Part shown: piece by piece, positions 36,023 to 44,457 of the stretch
Layout: every line of letters begins with the position of its first letter
How positions within the stretch are numbered: position 1 is the first letter of the stretch
From: JBCBST01 sp039819115
Lineage (GTDB): Bacteria > Bacteroidota > Rhodothermia > Balneolales > Balneolaceae
Assembly: GCA_039819115.1 (NCBI GenBank)
Contig: JBCBST010000009.1
Span: forward strand, 1 to 46,471
Length of the DNA: 46,471 bases
Reading direction: 5' to 3'
Translations under genes and position numbers: made by a program
The notes under the pieces: model-generated
The model's input: only the letters and a program-made list of their open reading frames with translations
What the model was told of the DNA's origin: nothing
The model's database searches: none

Positions 36023-37165
36023 TCAGGCACTCTGTCTGCTAAGTTGTTCGATGTGTTTCAGAATCAGTTTATAACTCCCCGCTCCCTTTCGGATCACGCT
36101 GTTAACCCTTTGTTCAAGCTGAAGAGCCTGTTGTTTGGGGAGCTGTTCTCCGGAGTATACCACAATCGGGCTCGGGCTGAGCGATTGTATGTTGTCAATT
36201 AACTCCTGCCATGAGAGATCGGGCAGATTTAAGTCCATAACAATGAGATCTACCTGATGCTCAGCCAGGTATTGAACAGCCATAGCGCCGTTTTCAGCAA
36301 TTCCACAAACGCCAACTCTTTCTTTTAAGAACTCAAACAAAGCTGCATTTTGAGCTTCATTGTCATCAATTAATAGAATATGAGTGGCACTCTGATATTC
36401 GGAAGAAGTACCGTTATTATGTATATGAATATCGATGCGATTGGAATCAGAAACGGCTACAGGTTTTAACGGTAATGGCAGATCAACCGTGAAGGTGGTT
36501 CCCTTATTAATCTGACTTGAAGCTTTAATCTTGCCCTCCAGCTCTTCTACCCGTTGCTTTACAATGTAAAGACCTAAACCAAACCCGCCATGCTCCTGTT
36601 GTGTGGTTTCATCCGCCTGTTGAAAAGGGCTAAACATGGAGTGCAGTCGTTCGGAAGCAATACCGATCCCTTCATCTATAACCTCAAAACGTATTACGTC
36701 TTTTTCTTTATCGGTTACTTTTAGTGACACATTTCCCTGACTGGTAAACTTGATTGCGTTTTGAATCAAGTTCTGAAGAATTTGCCGGATATGGCTGCTT
36801 GTTTGACCATCAATCACTCGGTCAGCTGCCGTCTGTTCAATATGAAATGAAACAGATTGCGTATCAGCAAATGTGGAATAGAGATTGTTAATAGAAGAGA
36901 GTAAGGTACTGAGTTGGATCGGCTGGAGGTCAGGCGCAGATTGGTGTTCCGCTTCTTTATGCAAGGTGTTGTCGAGGAGGTGAATCAGGTTTCCTGAGGT
37001 CTCTTTTATGGTACGGATAATCTGTTGCTGGTTGGGGCTTAGATTTTCTGATCGCTGAGACTGCAACACACCTGCCAGTATTTCCAGGGTGCTTAAGGTA
37101 TTTCTTATTTCATGGCTAATATAAGCCAAGGTGCTTGGTTCCCTTGCCGAAGTAGGTAATTTCAT
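36023..37165 (-). CDS. Hybrid histidine kinase-receiver protein without sensor domain
   Basis: A 380-residue protein read from the ATG at 37165; a TTG at 37231 would add 22 residues. There is no sensor domain: the HisKA helix begins almost at once, with SHEIRNTLSTLEI (the usual Pro after Asn is Thr here). The N box is NLIQNAIKFTS, with G boxes DEGIGIASE and GGFGLGLYIVK. After a 30-residue linker a receiver follows, with IDDNEAQN, phospho-Asp in VDLIVMDLNLPD, Ser in VVYSGEQ and Lys in RKGAGSYK. All key residues look intact. It is divergent from the degenerate kinase-like gene at 37549 and close to the chemotaxis operon. Confidence 0.87.
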   Translation of the reverse strand: MKLPTSAREPSTLAYISHEIRNTLSTLEILAGVLQSQRSENLSPNQQQIIRTIKETSGNLIHLLDNTLHKEAEHQSAPDLQPIQLSTLLSSINNLYSTFADTQSVSFHIEQTAADRVIDGQTSSHIRQILQNLIQNAIKFTSQGNVSLKVTDKEKDVIRFEVIDEGIGIASERLHSMFSPFQQADETTQQEHGGFGLGLYIVKQRVEELEGKIKASSQINKGTTFTVDLPLPLKPVAVSDSNRIDIHIHNNGTSSEYQSATHILLIDDNEAQNAALFEFLKERVGVCGIAENGAMAVQYLAEHQVDLIVMDLNLPDLSWQELIDNIQSLSPSPIVVYSGEQLPKQQALQLEQRVNSVIRKGAGSYKLILKHIEQLSRQSA

Positions 37166-37548
37166 ATTCAATGTAAGCCAACTGTTTTTGCCCGCTAATG
37201 CGTTCGATGTATGAACTAACTGAAAGAACAAAGGATCGAGGCTTCTACCAAACTTTTGTTACGCACAAAAAACGAGGGCATAGCAAAAAGATAATGTGAA
37301 TTAATTGTGAATTTCGGGTTTTGGGCTTTTTTTGAACGCTGATATTTCTGGGTTTAAGCGGAAATAATATCTAAACCCTAAATGTAAAAAAACTCTAATA
37401 TTAATTTTTTCTAATGTTTTGAAAGTCCGTATTATGTATCGCGTTAGGCAAAACCGTTGGCTTAACGTTGGCATGATAAAAGAACGAAAGGGTACAAGTT
37501 CAACCTCATGCCTGGGTTACAAAAGAATCATTTTACTGTCTGCATATT
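37166..37548. other. AT-rich divergent intergenic region
   Basis: Between two divergent signalling genes lie about 380 bases without a convincing gene (317 if the TTG start at 37231 is used). The section 37260-37440 is AT-rich. On the minus strand TATCTTTTTG near 37282-37291 loosely resembles the Bacteroidota -7 element, but no matching -33 element is evident. A plus-strand frame at 37419-37613 has no family features. I see no strong hairpin. Confidence 0.5.
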
Positions 37549-38355
37549 ATGGAACTAGCACTACAAGAAGCGTTGGCAAAAATCTCACTTCCTCAATCAG
37601 AACATACCAGTGAGTTAACAAAATTTGAATCGATCGTTCCGAAGTCTTCAAGATTCAAAAAGCTTAATAAAATTCATCAGTTACAAAACAATATTATCAA
37701 GGAGAACATGCACAATGCCCGTTCTCCAATCAGCGCTATTTCTGGCTACCTGGATCTTATCGAACAAACGCTTGGTGAAAAACCGGACGTGGATCAGATA
37801 CAGTATTATCGTGAGAAAATAGAACGTGGTATTTTGGAGGTGAACACCATCATTGATCAGCTCCAAAACATTTACAAAGAAGTTTCTTTAATCGACAGCA
37901 AGGAAGACGAAGATACGGTGGACGTAGAATTGAACTGGTTGATTTCGGAGGTGAGCCAGCAGATAGATGCCAATGGTGCCCGTGTTGCTCTTATCCAGAA
38001 AGATGCACCCATTTATGTATGTACGGATTATTATGTATCAAAGCTGATTCTGTTTAAACTGCTCACGTTTGCTTTGAAATGTTGCTACAGAACAGATCAG
38101 GTTGAGCTTGAGACCAGTAAACAATTGGGATATGCGTGCCTGTCACTTACGTTCCCAACCAACAAGAATAAACGTCAGGAGATAGAGACCGTGCTTTTCT
38201 CCGAAGAAGAACCCGATCTGGAAGCCTTAAGCACACAAGGAGAAGGACTGGCGTTAAGTGCCAAGTTATTGCATGATGTTGGTGGAAAAATCAGCTTTCT
38301 CAGTACAAATGAACACAGAGGAATGCTTCGGGTGCGATTGCCACTAAGCAAATAA
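37549..38355 (+). CDS. Degenerate histidine-kinase-like protein (possible phosphotransferase)
   Basis: A 268-residue protein. Residues ~45-110 match a kinase dimerisation helix pair: MHNARSPISAISGYLDLIEQ with His55 corresponds to the phosphoacceptor of HDLRSPLSAI-type H boxes. Residues ~125-268 resemble the HATPase domain, but where the N box should be (LFKLLTFALKCC, residues 169-179) the key Asn is Phe174 and no DxGxG box is seen. Only a G2-like GEGLALSAKLL followed by GGKISFL remains. ATP binding is therefore doubtful, and it may be a phosphotransferase or structural partner. It is divergent from the hybrid kinase at 36023. Confidence 0.8.
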   Translation: MELALQEALAKISLPQSEHTSELTKFESIVPKSSRFKKLNKIHQLQNNIIKENMHNARSPISAISGYLDLIEQTLGEKPDVDQIQYYREKIERGILEVNTIIDQLQNIYKEVSLIDSKEDEDTVDVELNWLISEVSQQIDANGARVALIQKDAPIYVCTDYYVSKLILFKLLTFALKCCYRTDQVELETSKQLGYACLSLTFPTNKNKRQEIETVLFSEEEPDLEALSTQGEGLALSAKLLHDVGGKISFLSTNEHRGMLRVRLPLSK

Positions 38356-38372
38356 CTGCCGTGGAAAATAGG

Positions 38373-38807
38373 TCAGAGTCGAACGTTGAGTTGTTTTCCG
38401 GGTAATGCCTGGTGCAATTGAGCCTGTTGCTGATAACTGTTTTCCCTGCGGGTTTCCAGACTGTCCCAATACAAACTCTGAGTGGAATACATCGACTTTG
38501 AGACGTTCTCCTGACGAATCTGTGCCCGTATTGAACTCACCATATCAAACTGGGAAGACAGGGAAGTAAACGATTCGGGTACAGAAGATGGAGATGTATC
38601 CTCGGAGAATTCGAAGAATCGTTGCTGAACCTCAATTTCTTTTCGGTGTTCAGCTTTTTGGGTTGCCTTTCGGGAATCGGTGCCAGCACGTTCAACCGTT
38701 TGCTCTTTTGAACGGATGTCTCGCAACCATATAGTCTGCTCCCACACACTCTGGGGCGAGTGGTTCATGAAACCTAAATAGGAGCTATGTAAAGTGTTTG
38801 AACTCAC
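38373..38807 (-). CDS. Hypothetical protein, polar and glutamine-rich
   Basis: A 144-residue frame from a GTG start; an ATG at 38768 would shorten it by 13 residues. It is hydrophilic and rich in Ser, Gln, Glu and Arg, has no signal or membrane segment, and contains helix-prone stretches (EHRKEIEVQQRFFEF). I do not recognise a family. Its coding status is supported mainly by the open frame that fills the gap between convergent and divergent neighbours. It ends 17 bases from the stop of the kinase-like gene at 37549. Confidence 0.5.
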   Translation of the reverse strand: MSSNTLHSSYLGFMNHSPQSVWEQTIWLRDIRSKEQTVERAGTDSRKATQKAEHRKEIEVQQRFFEFSEDTSPSSVPESFTSLSSQFDMVSSIRAQIRQENVSKSMYSTQSLYWDSLETRRENSYQQQAQLHQALPGKQLNVRL

Positions 38808-38840
38808 GAAATGGCTTTAGATTACTTGTGCTCCCTCTTG

Positions 38841-38865
38841 ACTATCTAATAAAATAATAGATAGT
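38841..38865. promoter_or_regulatory. Inverted repeat in the divergent region before the chemotaxis operon
   Basis: ACTATCTA and TAGATAGT form an 8-bp perfect stem around a nine-base AT loop. It sits 34 bases from the start of the hypothetical gene at 38807 and has no T run, so an operator is more likely than a terminator. Confidence 0.35.
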
Positions 38866-38939
38866 GCTTTAAGTGTCCCGTTAAAAATTACTAACACCGG
38901 GTATTCTCCTTTTTCTTTCTACAAATAGCGCTCTCATTC

Positions 38940-38966
38940 TTAAGGATTCTTAAGAATTCCCGATAA
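38940..38966 (+). promoter_or_regulatory. Sigma-28 (FliA)-like promoter of the chemotaxis operon
   Basis: TTAA (38940-38943), 15 bases, then CCCGATAA (38959-38966) closely matches the flagellar sigma-28 consensus TAAA-N15-GCCGATAA. It lies 107 bases before the first cheY, which would give an untranslated leader of about 100 bases. The spacer contains a tandem ATTCTTAAG repeat and the palindrome TTCTTAAGAA. Confidence 0.7.
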
Positions 38967-39063
38967 GACATTCTAAGAAAATAAATGCGCATCGTGCCAC
39001 ACATGTACAGGTAACGCAGTGGCCACCCGATTTAACCCATGCCAAAAGTTTTATTAAAGCAAT

Positions 39064-39068
39064 AGGAG
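39064..39068 (+). promoter_or_regulatory. Shine-Dalgarno AGGAG of the first cheY
   Basis: AGGAG lies five bases before the ATG at 39074. Most genes in the window lack such a clear site, so this first gene of the operon may be translated strongly. Confidence 0.6.
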
Positions 39069-39073
39069 TAATA

Positions 39074-39520
39074 ATGAGCAAAATCAAGGCACTTGTTGTA
39101 GACGATTCTAAAATAATGAGAAGCCAGGTCAAGCGAGCGTTGGATCAAATTATGATTGCTGATTTCGAGTACGAAGAAGCAATGGACGGAGAAGACGCAC
39201 TGAACAAGTTTCATGAAGGCATCCAAATCATGTTTGTGGATTGGAATATGCCCAAAATGACAGGAGTAGAGTTTGCCAGCGCTATCCGTGAAAAAGGACA
39301 TACAGACATTCCCATCATTATGGTTACAGCAGAAAAATCGATGGGGAAAGTGGATAAAGCCCTGAATGAGGGCGGTGCTAATGAGTACATCACTAAACCG
39401 TTTACCGCCGATAAAATGTCGAAGACCATAAGTAAATACTTCGACGAGTCTGGTAATATCATAACCGAAGAAGAAGAGGAAGAAAAGAAAAGCTTCTTCA
39501 GCAGCATCTTAAACGCATAA
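39074..39520 (+). CDS. cheY: CheY-like receiver with acidic C-terminal tail (first of three)
   Basis: A 148-residue single-domain receiver: acidic pair Asp10-Asp11, phosphoacceptor Asp56 (FVDWNMPKMTG), Thr85 and Lys108 in TKPF. The fold ends near residue 122. A tail follows with a run of six Glu and the short hydrophobic segment KKSFFSSILNA, which ordinary CheY proteins lack. As the first gene behind the sigma-28 promoter it may be the main response regulator for the flagellar motor. cheX follows after 13 bases. Confidence 0.9.
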   Translation: MSKIKALVVDDSKIMRSQVKRALDQIMIADFEYEEAMDGEDALNKFHEGIQIMFVDWNMPKMTGVEFASAIREKGHTDIPIIMVTAEKSMGKVDKALNEGGANEYITKPFTADKMSKTISKYFDESGNIITEEEEEEKKSFFSSILNA

Positions 39521-39533
39521 TTCGAACGATATC

Positions 39534-40028
39534 ATGATAACGGAAGAACTAAAAAGAGCGGAAGTAATCCCGGAACAGGTAACCGAAATTGTAAAAGAAT
39601 CGGTCATTAACACGTTTGCTTCTATTTGTGGGGAAACACCAGTAAGCATACCCCTTACCGGTGATGAGGGGCCATTGAACGGCATTATTGGAAATATTGC
39701 CGTTTTTAACCCGGAGCTTACCTTTTCTTTGATGCTGGCTATACCCAGAGAAACAGCTTTTAAAATATCGGAAGCTTTTATTGGAATGGAACTCCCTTTC
39801 GACAGCGACGATATGGGCGATCTTATTGGTGAAATAGCCAATATCCTTGCCGGCGATGTAGCAGCTAACATCGAACGAATTGGCTTTCGAGGGCAATCTT
39901 CGTTACCAACGGCTACCCGCGGAAGCGATCTCACCTTGTTTATGCCCAACAAACCACCAACCGTGAAAATGAGATTCTCGAGTGTGTGTGGTGATTTTCT
40001 TTTAAACATGGCGTTAAGCCAGTCTTGA
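39534..40028 (+). CDS. cheX: CheX-like CheY-P phosphatase (first copy)
   Basis: A 164-residue protein of the CheC/CheX/FliY phosphatase family. The catalytic pattern E-x2-N is in DLIGEIANILAGD, with Glu100 and Asn103 as the residues that attack phospho-CheY. One such motif, as in CheX, argues against the two-motif CheC. It lies 13 bases after cheY1 and 12 bases before cheA, consistent with signal termination for that CheY. Confidence 0.87.
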   Translation: MITEELKRAEVIPEQVTEIVKESVINTFASICGETPVSIPLTGDEGPLNGIIGNIAVFNPELTFSLMLAIPRETAFKISEAFIGMELPFDSDDMGDLIGEIANILAGDVAANIERIGFRGQSSLPTATRGSDLTLFMPNKPPTVKMRFSSVCGDFLLNMALSQS

Positions 40029-40040
40029 TAGTGAGTTATC

Positions 40041-42662
40041 ATGAGCGATCAAAACGAAAAAGTAGTACAGGATTTAGAGGCGATTATCAGATTGTTAGCC
40101 AATGTGTGGACTTCTGATAAATCCGACCTGCCCGAAGCGGGCGCAAAGTTTGAAGAAGTCGTTACAGGAATTGGCCAGAATGGTCGTCAACTAAAACGAT
40201 TAGTTGATCTTTCCTGGGAGGGGCTCAAGCATCTGTATCAGAAAGATGACTTCTTCATGATGGTAAAAGCTGCCACTATGCAAGCGGTGAATACCATTCG
40301 CGAGTACATTTTAAACGACGGGAATATACCGGTTGAGGTATTCGAAAAATCGTATGAAGATCTGGAGAAATCGTTATCCGGTGGAGCTGAATCCGCCGAT
40401 ACTGTCGTTGACTTAGACGAAGAACAGATCGCGGAGTTTGAAACGCAGGTTCAGCAGAATACAATCGGAGAAGTACCTGCAACTGATAAGGTCGAACCAG
40501 AAGCGTCTGTATCGTTGAATGATGTGGCTGGTTACATCCTGACGTTGGATGAATCGTCTGTCACGGATGAACATCGCACTCGTTTACTGGACATGTTGAA
40601 AGCATGCGTAAATGCATACTCTGACATCATTGCAACGCCTCTTGAACAAGCCATCGATCAATTGGAAAGGCAAGGAGAGGAATGGTTCATACCTGTCTCA
40701 GAACTGCTGGAACAAGCCATTAATGAAGAAGCCGATGAGCACTGGCTGAATGACGAAATTACCGATGAGGCAGAAGAAACTGTTGAAGTTGAAAAATCTC
40801 AGAAAGATATTCCCGAGCCAGTAGTTCAGGCAGAAGAACCCAGAAAAGAGGAACCTGTAGCTCAGGAGCAAACCGGGCAACCTGCCCAGGATACAGAAGA
40901 CGTGTTCATCATCCCCGATGAAACCGACATCGATATGATTGGAGAGTTTGTTTCGGAGTGCGCTGATCTGCTTGAAATGGCAGAAACATCACTGCTGGAT
41001 CTCGAAGAACGCCCTGGTGACAATGAACTCATCAATACGGTATTTCGGTCTTTTCACACCATCAAAGGCACCTCAGCGTTTATGGGATTTACCCCCATTT
41101 CGGAATACACTCATTCTGCCGAGACCCTGCTGGATATGATCCGTGAAGGCGAGCTCCCTTTTGACCAAGCCTGTGCCGATATCAACCTGGAGTCGATTGA
41201 TATTATCAGTAAAATGATGAAGACCGTAGAGCATGCCCAGATTGGGGATCCATTACCCAAACCCGCTCAATACGATAGTATGCTACGGGTCATTCATGCC
41301 ATTTGCGATGACGGTGCCAAACCGGCTGATGCATTGAGCAAGGAGCAAGCTGAACACACGACTCCATCCGAAGCCGAAATTATAGAACAGGCAACCGAGC
41401 GGTATGAGGTGCAAACGGTTAACGCAGCATCAGAAAAAGGGCAGAACGGATCAGAGGTTAAGGAAGAAAAAGAGGTAGCCAACATACTGGAATCCGTTAC
41501 TAAATCGGATGTTGAATCCTCTGTGCGGGTAAGTGTAAGCCGTCTGGATCGTGTAATCGACATGGTTGGTGAACTTGTAATCGCCCACTCTGTCGTAGCC
41601 CAGGACAAGACCATAGCTCACGATCCTGAGTTGCAGAAAAAGGTAAATCATACCACTAAAATCTTACGCGAATTACAGGATACCAGCTTAACGCTTCGCA
41701 TGGTTCCGATGAAGGCCACCTTTAACAAGATGAATCGCCTGGTTCGCGACCTGTCCAAAAAAGCGGGTAAAGTTGTTAAGTTTTCCACCGTCGGTGAGGA
41801 CACTGAGATTGACCGTAACATGGTCGATATCATCAATGAGCCACTGATTCACATGCTCAGAAATGCCCTCGATCATGGCGTTGAAGGGCCCGACGAAAGG
41901 GTAAGTAATGGTAAACCTGGTACGGCTAATATTTCGCTCAAAGCTTCTCAGGAGGGAGGCAAGGTCGTCATCAAGATTGAAGACGATGGCCGGGGCATAA
42001 ATAAGGACGTCATCTTCAATAAAGCTGTCGAGAAAGGATTGATTGAACCGGATCGAAAGATGACAGATAAGGAGATTTACAATCTCATTTTCCTTCCCGG
42101 ATTTTCATCGGCTGAAACCGTTACCGATCTCTCCGGTCGGGGTGTGGGTATGGATGTGGTTAAACGTTCTATTGAACAGCTTCAGGGTAAAGTTGAGATT
42201 TTATCGGAGCTGGGCAAAGGCACCTCATTTGTTATTGAACTTCCATTTACGCTGGCTATAACCGATGGGATGCTGGTTCGTGTTGGTGCCGAGCGTTTTA
42301 TTGTTCCTACGATCAATATTGATATGACCTTCCGTGCTGAACAAAAAGATCTGTTCACGGTTATGGGGGCCTCAGAGCAGGTTAACTTCAGAGGAAAATC
42401 TGTTCCGGTAATCCGTCTTCACCGGGTCTTCGAAATCAATGGAGCAGTTGAGAATATACTGGACGGTACCATGCTCATTATCCGTAATGACAATCGTAAA
42501 TACGCCCTGATGGTAGACGAAGTGATCGGGCAGCAGCAACTGGTTGGTAAGTCCATCAATATGATTGCCAAGACGGATCATATTTCAGGAGGTGCCATAT
42601 TGGGCGACGGAAGGGTAGGTCTTATCCTCGATACGGTCGCATTAGTAGAAGAAGCCGCATAA
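40041..42662 (+). CDS. cheA: Chemotaxis histidine kinase CheA with long N-terminal extension
   Basis: An 873-residue kinase. The Hpt domain is at about residues 291-395, with phosphoacceptor His339 in FHTIKGTSAFMGF. Before it lie ~290 residues that standard CheA lacks: two helical parts (about 1-110 and 160-235) and an acidic, proline-rich linker. After the Hpt, a linker without an obvious P2 domain leads to the dimerisation helices (about 492, VSRLDRVIDMVGELV), the ATPase domain with N box LRNALDHGVEG (about 606), G boxes DDGRGIN and GRGVGMDVV, and a CheW-like P5 domain from about 734 to the end. It phosphorylates CheY and CheB. Confidence 0.95.
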   Translation: MSDQNEKVVQDLEAIIRLLANVWTSDKSDLPEAGAKFEEVVTGIGQNGRQLKRLVDLSWEGLKHLYQKDDFFMMVKAATMQAVNTIREYILNDGNIPVEVFEKSYEDLEKSLSGGAESADTVVDLDEEQIAEFETQVQQNTIGEVPATDKVEPEASVSLNDVAGYILTLDESSVTDEHRTRLLDMLKACVNAYSDIIATPLEQAIDQLERQGEEWFIPVSELLEQAINEEADEHWLNDEITDEAEETVEVEKSQKDIPEPVVQAEEPRKEEPVAQEQTGQPAQDTEDVFIIPDETDIDMIGEFVSECADLLEMAETSLLDLEERPGDNELINTVFRSFHTIKGTSAFMGFTPISEYTHSAETLLDMIREGELPFDQACADINLESIDIISKMMKTVEHAQIGDPLPKPAQYDSMLRVIHAICDDGAKPADALSKEQAEHTTPSEAEIIEQATERYEVQTVNAASEKGQNGSEVKEEKEVANILESVTKSDVESSVRVSVSRLDRVIDMVGELVIAHSVVAQDKTIAHDPELQKKVNHTTKILRELQDTSLTLRMVPMKATFNKMNRLVRDLSKKAGKVVKFSTVGEDTEIDRNMVDIINEPLIHMLRNALDHGVEGPDERVSNGKPGTANISLKASQEGGKVVIKIEDDGRGINKDVIFNKAVEKGLIEPDRKMTDKEIYNLIFLPGFSSAETVTDLSGRGVGMDVVKRSIEQLQGKVEILSELGKGTSFVIELPFTLAITDGMLVRVGAERFIVPTINIDMTFRAEQKDLFTVMGASEQVNFRGKSVPVIRLHRVFEINGAVENILDGTMLIIRNDNRKYALMVDEVIGQQQLVGKSINMIAKTDHISGGAILGDGRVGLILDTVALVEEAA

Positions 42663-42678
42663 ACAAGATCCCATAAGC

Positions 42679-43503
42679 ATGATGACTACACAATCAATCC
42701 AGACCAACGGTGCACAACTGCAGCGTAACGATTTTCTGAAAGTAAAGCAGATGATCCATCAGTACTGCGGTATCTATATCCAGGATGGAAAAGAAGCTCT
42801 GGTACGGAGTCGGTTGATGAAGCGCATTCGGGCCCTGCGATTAAGCGGATTCAGAGAATACCTGGACTACATCGATAAGGATGCTTCCGGTAAAGAATTT
42901 CTTTCTTTTGTGGATGTGCTTACCACCAACAAAACCAATTTCTTCAGAGAAGAAAAACACTTTGATTTTATTCGGGATGAAGTGCTCCCCGGCATTCAGT
43001 CCCGATCGGTAAAGTGGTGGTCGGCAGGGTGTTCATCCGGAGAAGAACCCATAACCCTGGCTATTACGTGGCTCGAACACCAGCAGCGGAACAACGGCAA
43101 GCTTAAGATTCTGGGCACCGATATTTCGCGAGAAATCCTACATGAAGCCAAACAAGGGTTATATGGAAACAAGAAAATGATGGATGTTCCTCCATCGATC
43201 AGTCGCAAATATTTCCAGAAGGCTGCCGATGGTCGGTTTCGCGCGATAGACGAAATCAGAAGCATGCTTACGTATGGCCGGTTGAATCTTACCGGAAAAT
43301 GGCCACTCAGCGGCCCCTTCCAGATCATTATGTGTCGCAATGTGATGATCTATTTTAACCGCGACACCCAAAACGAAATTGTAAATCGGTTCCACGATTT
43401 ACTTGAGCCCGGTGGATATCTATTCATCGGTCACTCAGAAAGCATACCGTCCGACAATCCACGATTCAAGAATCTGGGACCTGCGGTGTATCAAAAACGA
43501 TGA
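42679..43503 (+). CDS. cheR: Chemoreceptor glutamate methyltransferase CheR
   Basis: A 274-residue methyltransferase that methylates receptor glutamates using SAM. The N-terminal helical domain is present (LSGFREYLDYIDK), followed by NKTNFFREEKHFDF, the SAM motif WWSAGCSSGEEPITLAI, LGTDIS, and the CheR signature CRNVMIYF and then YLFIGHSES. It lies 16 bases after cheA and 13 bases before cheD. Confidence 0.96.
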   Translation: MMTTQSIQTNGAQLQRNDFLKVKQMIHQYCGIYIQDGKEALVRSRLMKRIRALRLSGFREYLDYIDKDASGKEFLSFVDVLTTNKTNFFREEKHFDFIRDEVLPGIQSRSVKWWSAGCSSGEEPITLAITWLEHQQRNNGKLKILGTDISREILHEAKQGLYGNKKMMDVPPSISRKYFQKAADGRFRAIDEIRSMLTYGRLNLTGKWPLSGPFQIIMCRNVMIYFNRDTQNEIVNRFHDLLEPGGYLFIGHSESIPSDNPRFKNLGPAVYQKR

Positions 43504-43516
43504 TAATCTATAGTTT

Positions 43517-44038
43517 ATGAAAATAGTAGTTGGCGTAAGCGACCTCAAGGTTTCCAGAAACCCCGATGATCTAATTATAACATATGCACTGGGCAGTTGT
43601 TTAGGTATTACTGCTTATGACCCGGTAGTAAAGGCAGGAGGCATGGTTCACGTGATGTTGCCCCTGTCAAAATCGGATCCGGAAAAAGCCCGTCTTAAAC
43701 CTGCTATGTATGTGGACACCGGGTTGATGTTACTCCTGCAGGAAGTATCCAAACTGGGTGCAAAAAAGCAAAACCTTGAGATTTGTGTAGCCGGTGGCGC
43801 CAGCATGAAGCAAAGTACGGAAGAAGATTACTTCAAAATCGGACAACGAAATTTCACCACTTTTCGGAAAATGCTGTGGAAAAATGGGTTGATGATTGGC
43901 AGTCAGGAAGTGGGGGGGAACAAATCCAGAACCATGACGCTATCGCTAACCGATGGGTTAGTAACCATCAATAAACAACCTATAAATCTAAAAAAATCGC
44001 TGCGTACGTCTGCCGAAGCAGTTGCTGTAGCGGTGTAA
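43517..44038 (+). CDS. cheD: Chemoreceptor glutamine deamidase CheD
   Basis: A 173-residue protein. The Cys-His-Thr catalytic set is visible: Thr22 in LIITYALG, Cys28 in GSCLGITAYD and His45 in GGMVHVMLP, at nearly the same numbers as in the Thermotoga protein. CheD deamidates receptor glutamines and in some bacteria binds CheC. The next gene starts four bases after the stop. Confidence 0.94.
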   Translation: MKIVVGVSDLKVSRNPDDLIITYALGSCLGITAYDPVVKAGGMVHVMLPLSKSDPEKARLKPAMYVDTGLMLLLQEVSKLGAKKQNLEICVAGGASMKQSTEEDYFKIGQRNFTTFRKMLWKNGLMIGSQEVGGNKSRTMTLSLTDGLVTINKQPINLKKSLRTSAEAVAVAV

Positions 44039-44042
44039 GCAT

Positions 44043-44417
44043 ATGGGGTTTAATGTTCTCATAGTAGATGATTGCAGTGCCATGCGCTTTGTGATTAAAG
44101 AGGTTCTGAAACGAACGGGTACACCATTGAAAGAGGTGATCGAGGCAGCTGATGGTAAAGAAGCGCTGGAGTGGGTACGGGTTATCCCGTTTGATTTGAT
44201 CATTACCGATTTAAACATGCCCAACATGACCGGAGCAGAGTTTATAGCGCATTTGCGGGTGCTACCCCAAACACAAAGGATACCCATTATTACGGTATCC
44301 GCAGAAAGTAACACAAATCGTCTTGAGGTTATTAGCAGCCTTACAGCCGGATTTGTACACAAACCATTTCGGACCGAAGAATTGCGGGAAGAAATGTTAA
44401 GCATACTAAGAAACTGA
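44043..44417 (+). CDS. cheY: CheY-like receiver (second of three)
   Basis: A 124-residue single-domain receiver: Asp9-Asp10, Asp56 (IITDLNMPNMTG), Ser86 at the Thr/Ser position and Lys107 in HKPF. There is no extra tail. Having several CheY proteins suggests division of labour between the motor and a phosphate sink or other output (inference). Confidence 0.93.
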   Translation: MGFNVLIVDDCSAMRFVIKEVLKRTGTPLKEVIEAADGKEALEWVRVIPFDLIITDLNMPNMTGAEFIAHLRVLPQTQRIPIITVSAESNTNRLEVISSLTAGFVHKPFRTEELREEMLSILRN

Positions 44418-44457
44418 ACGATAAGCGTATACAAGAAAACGTATAACCCAACAAGCC

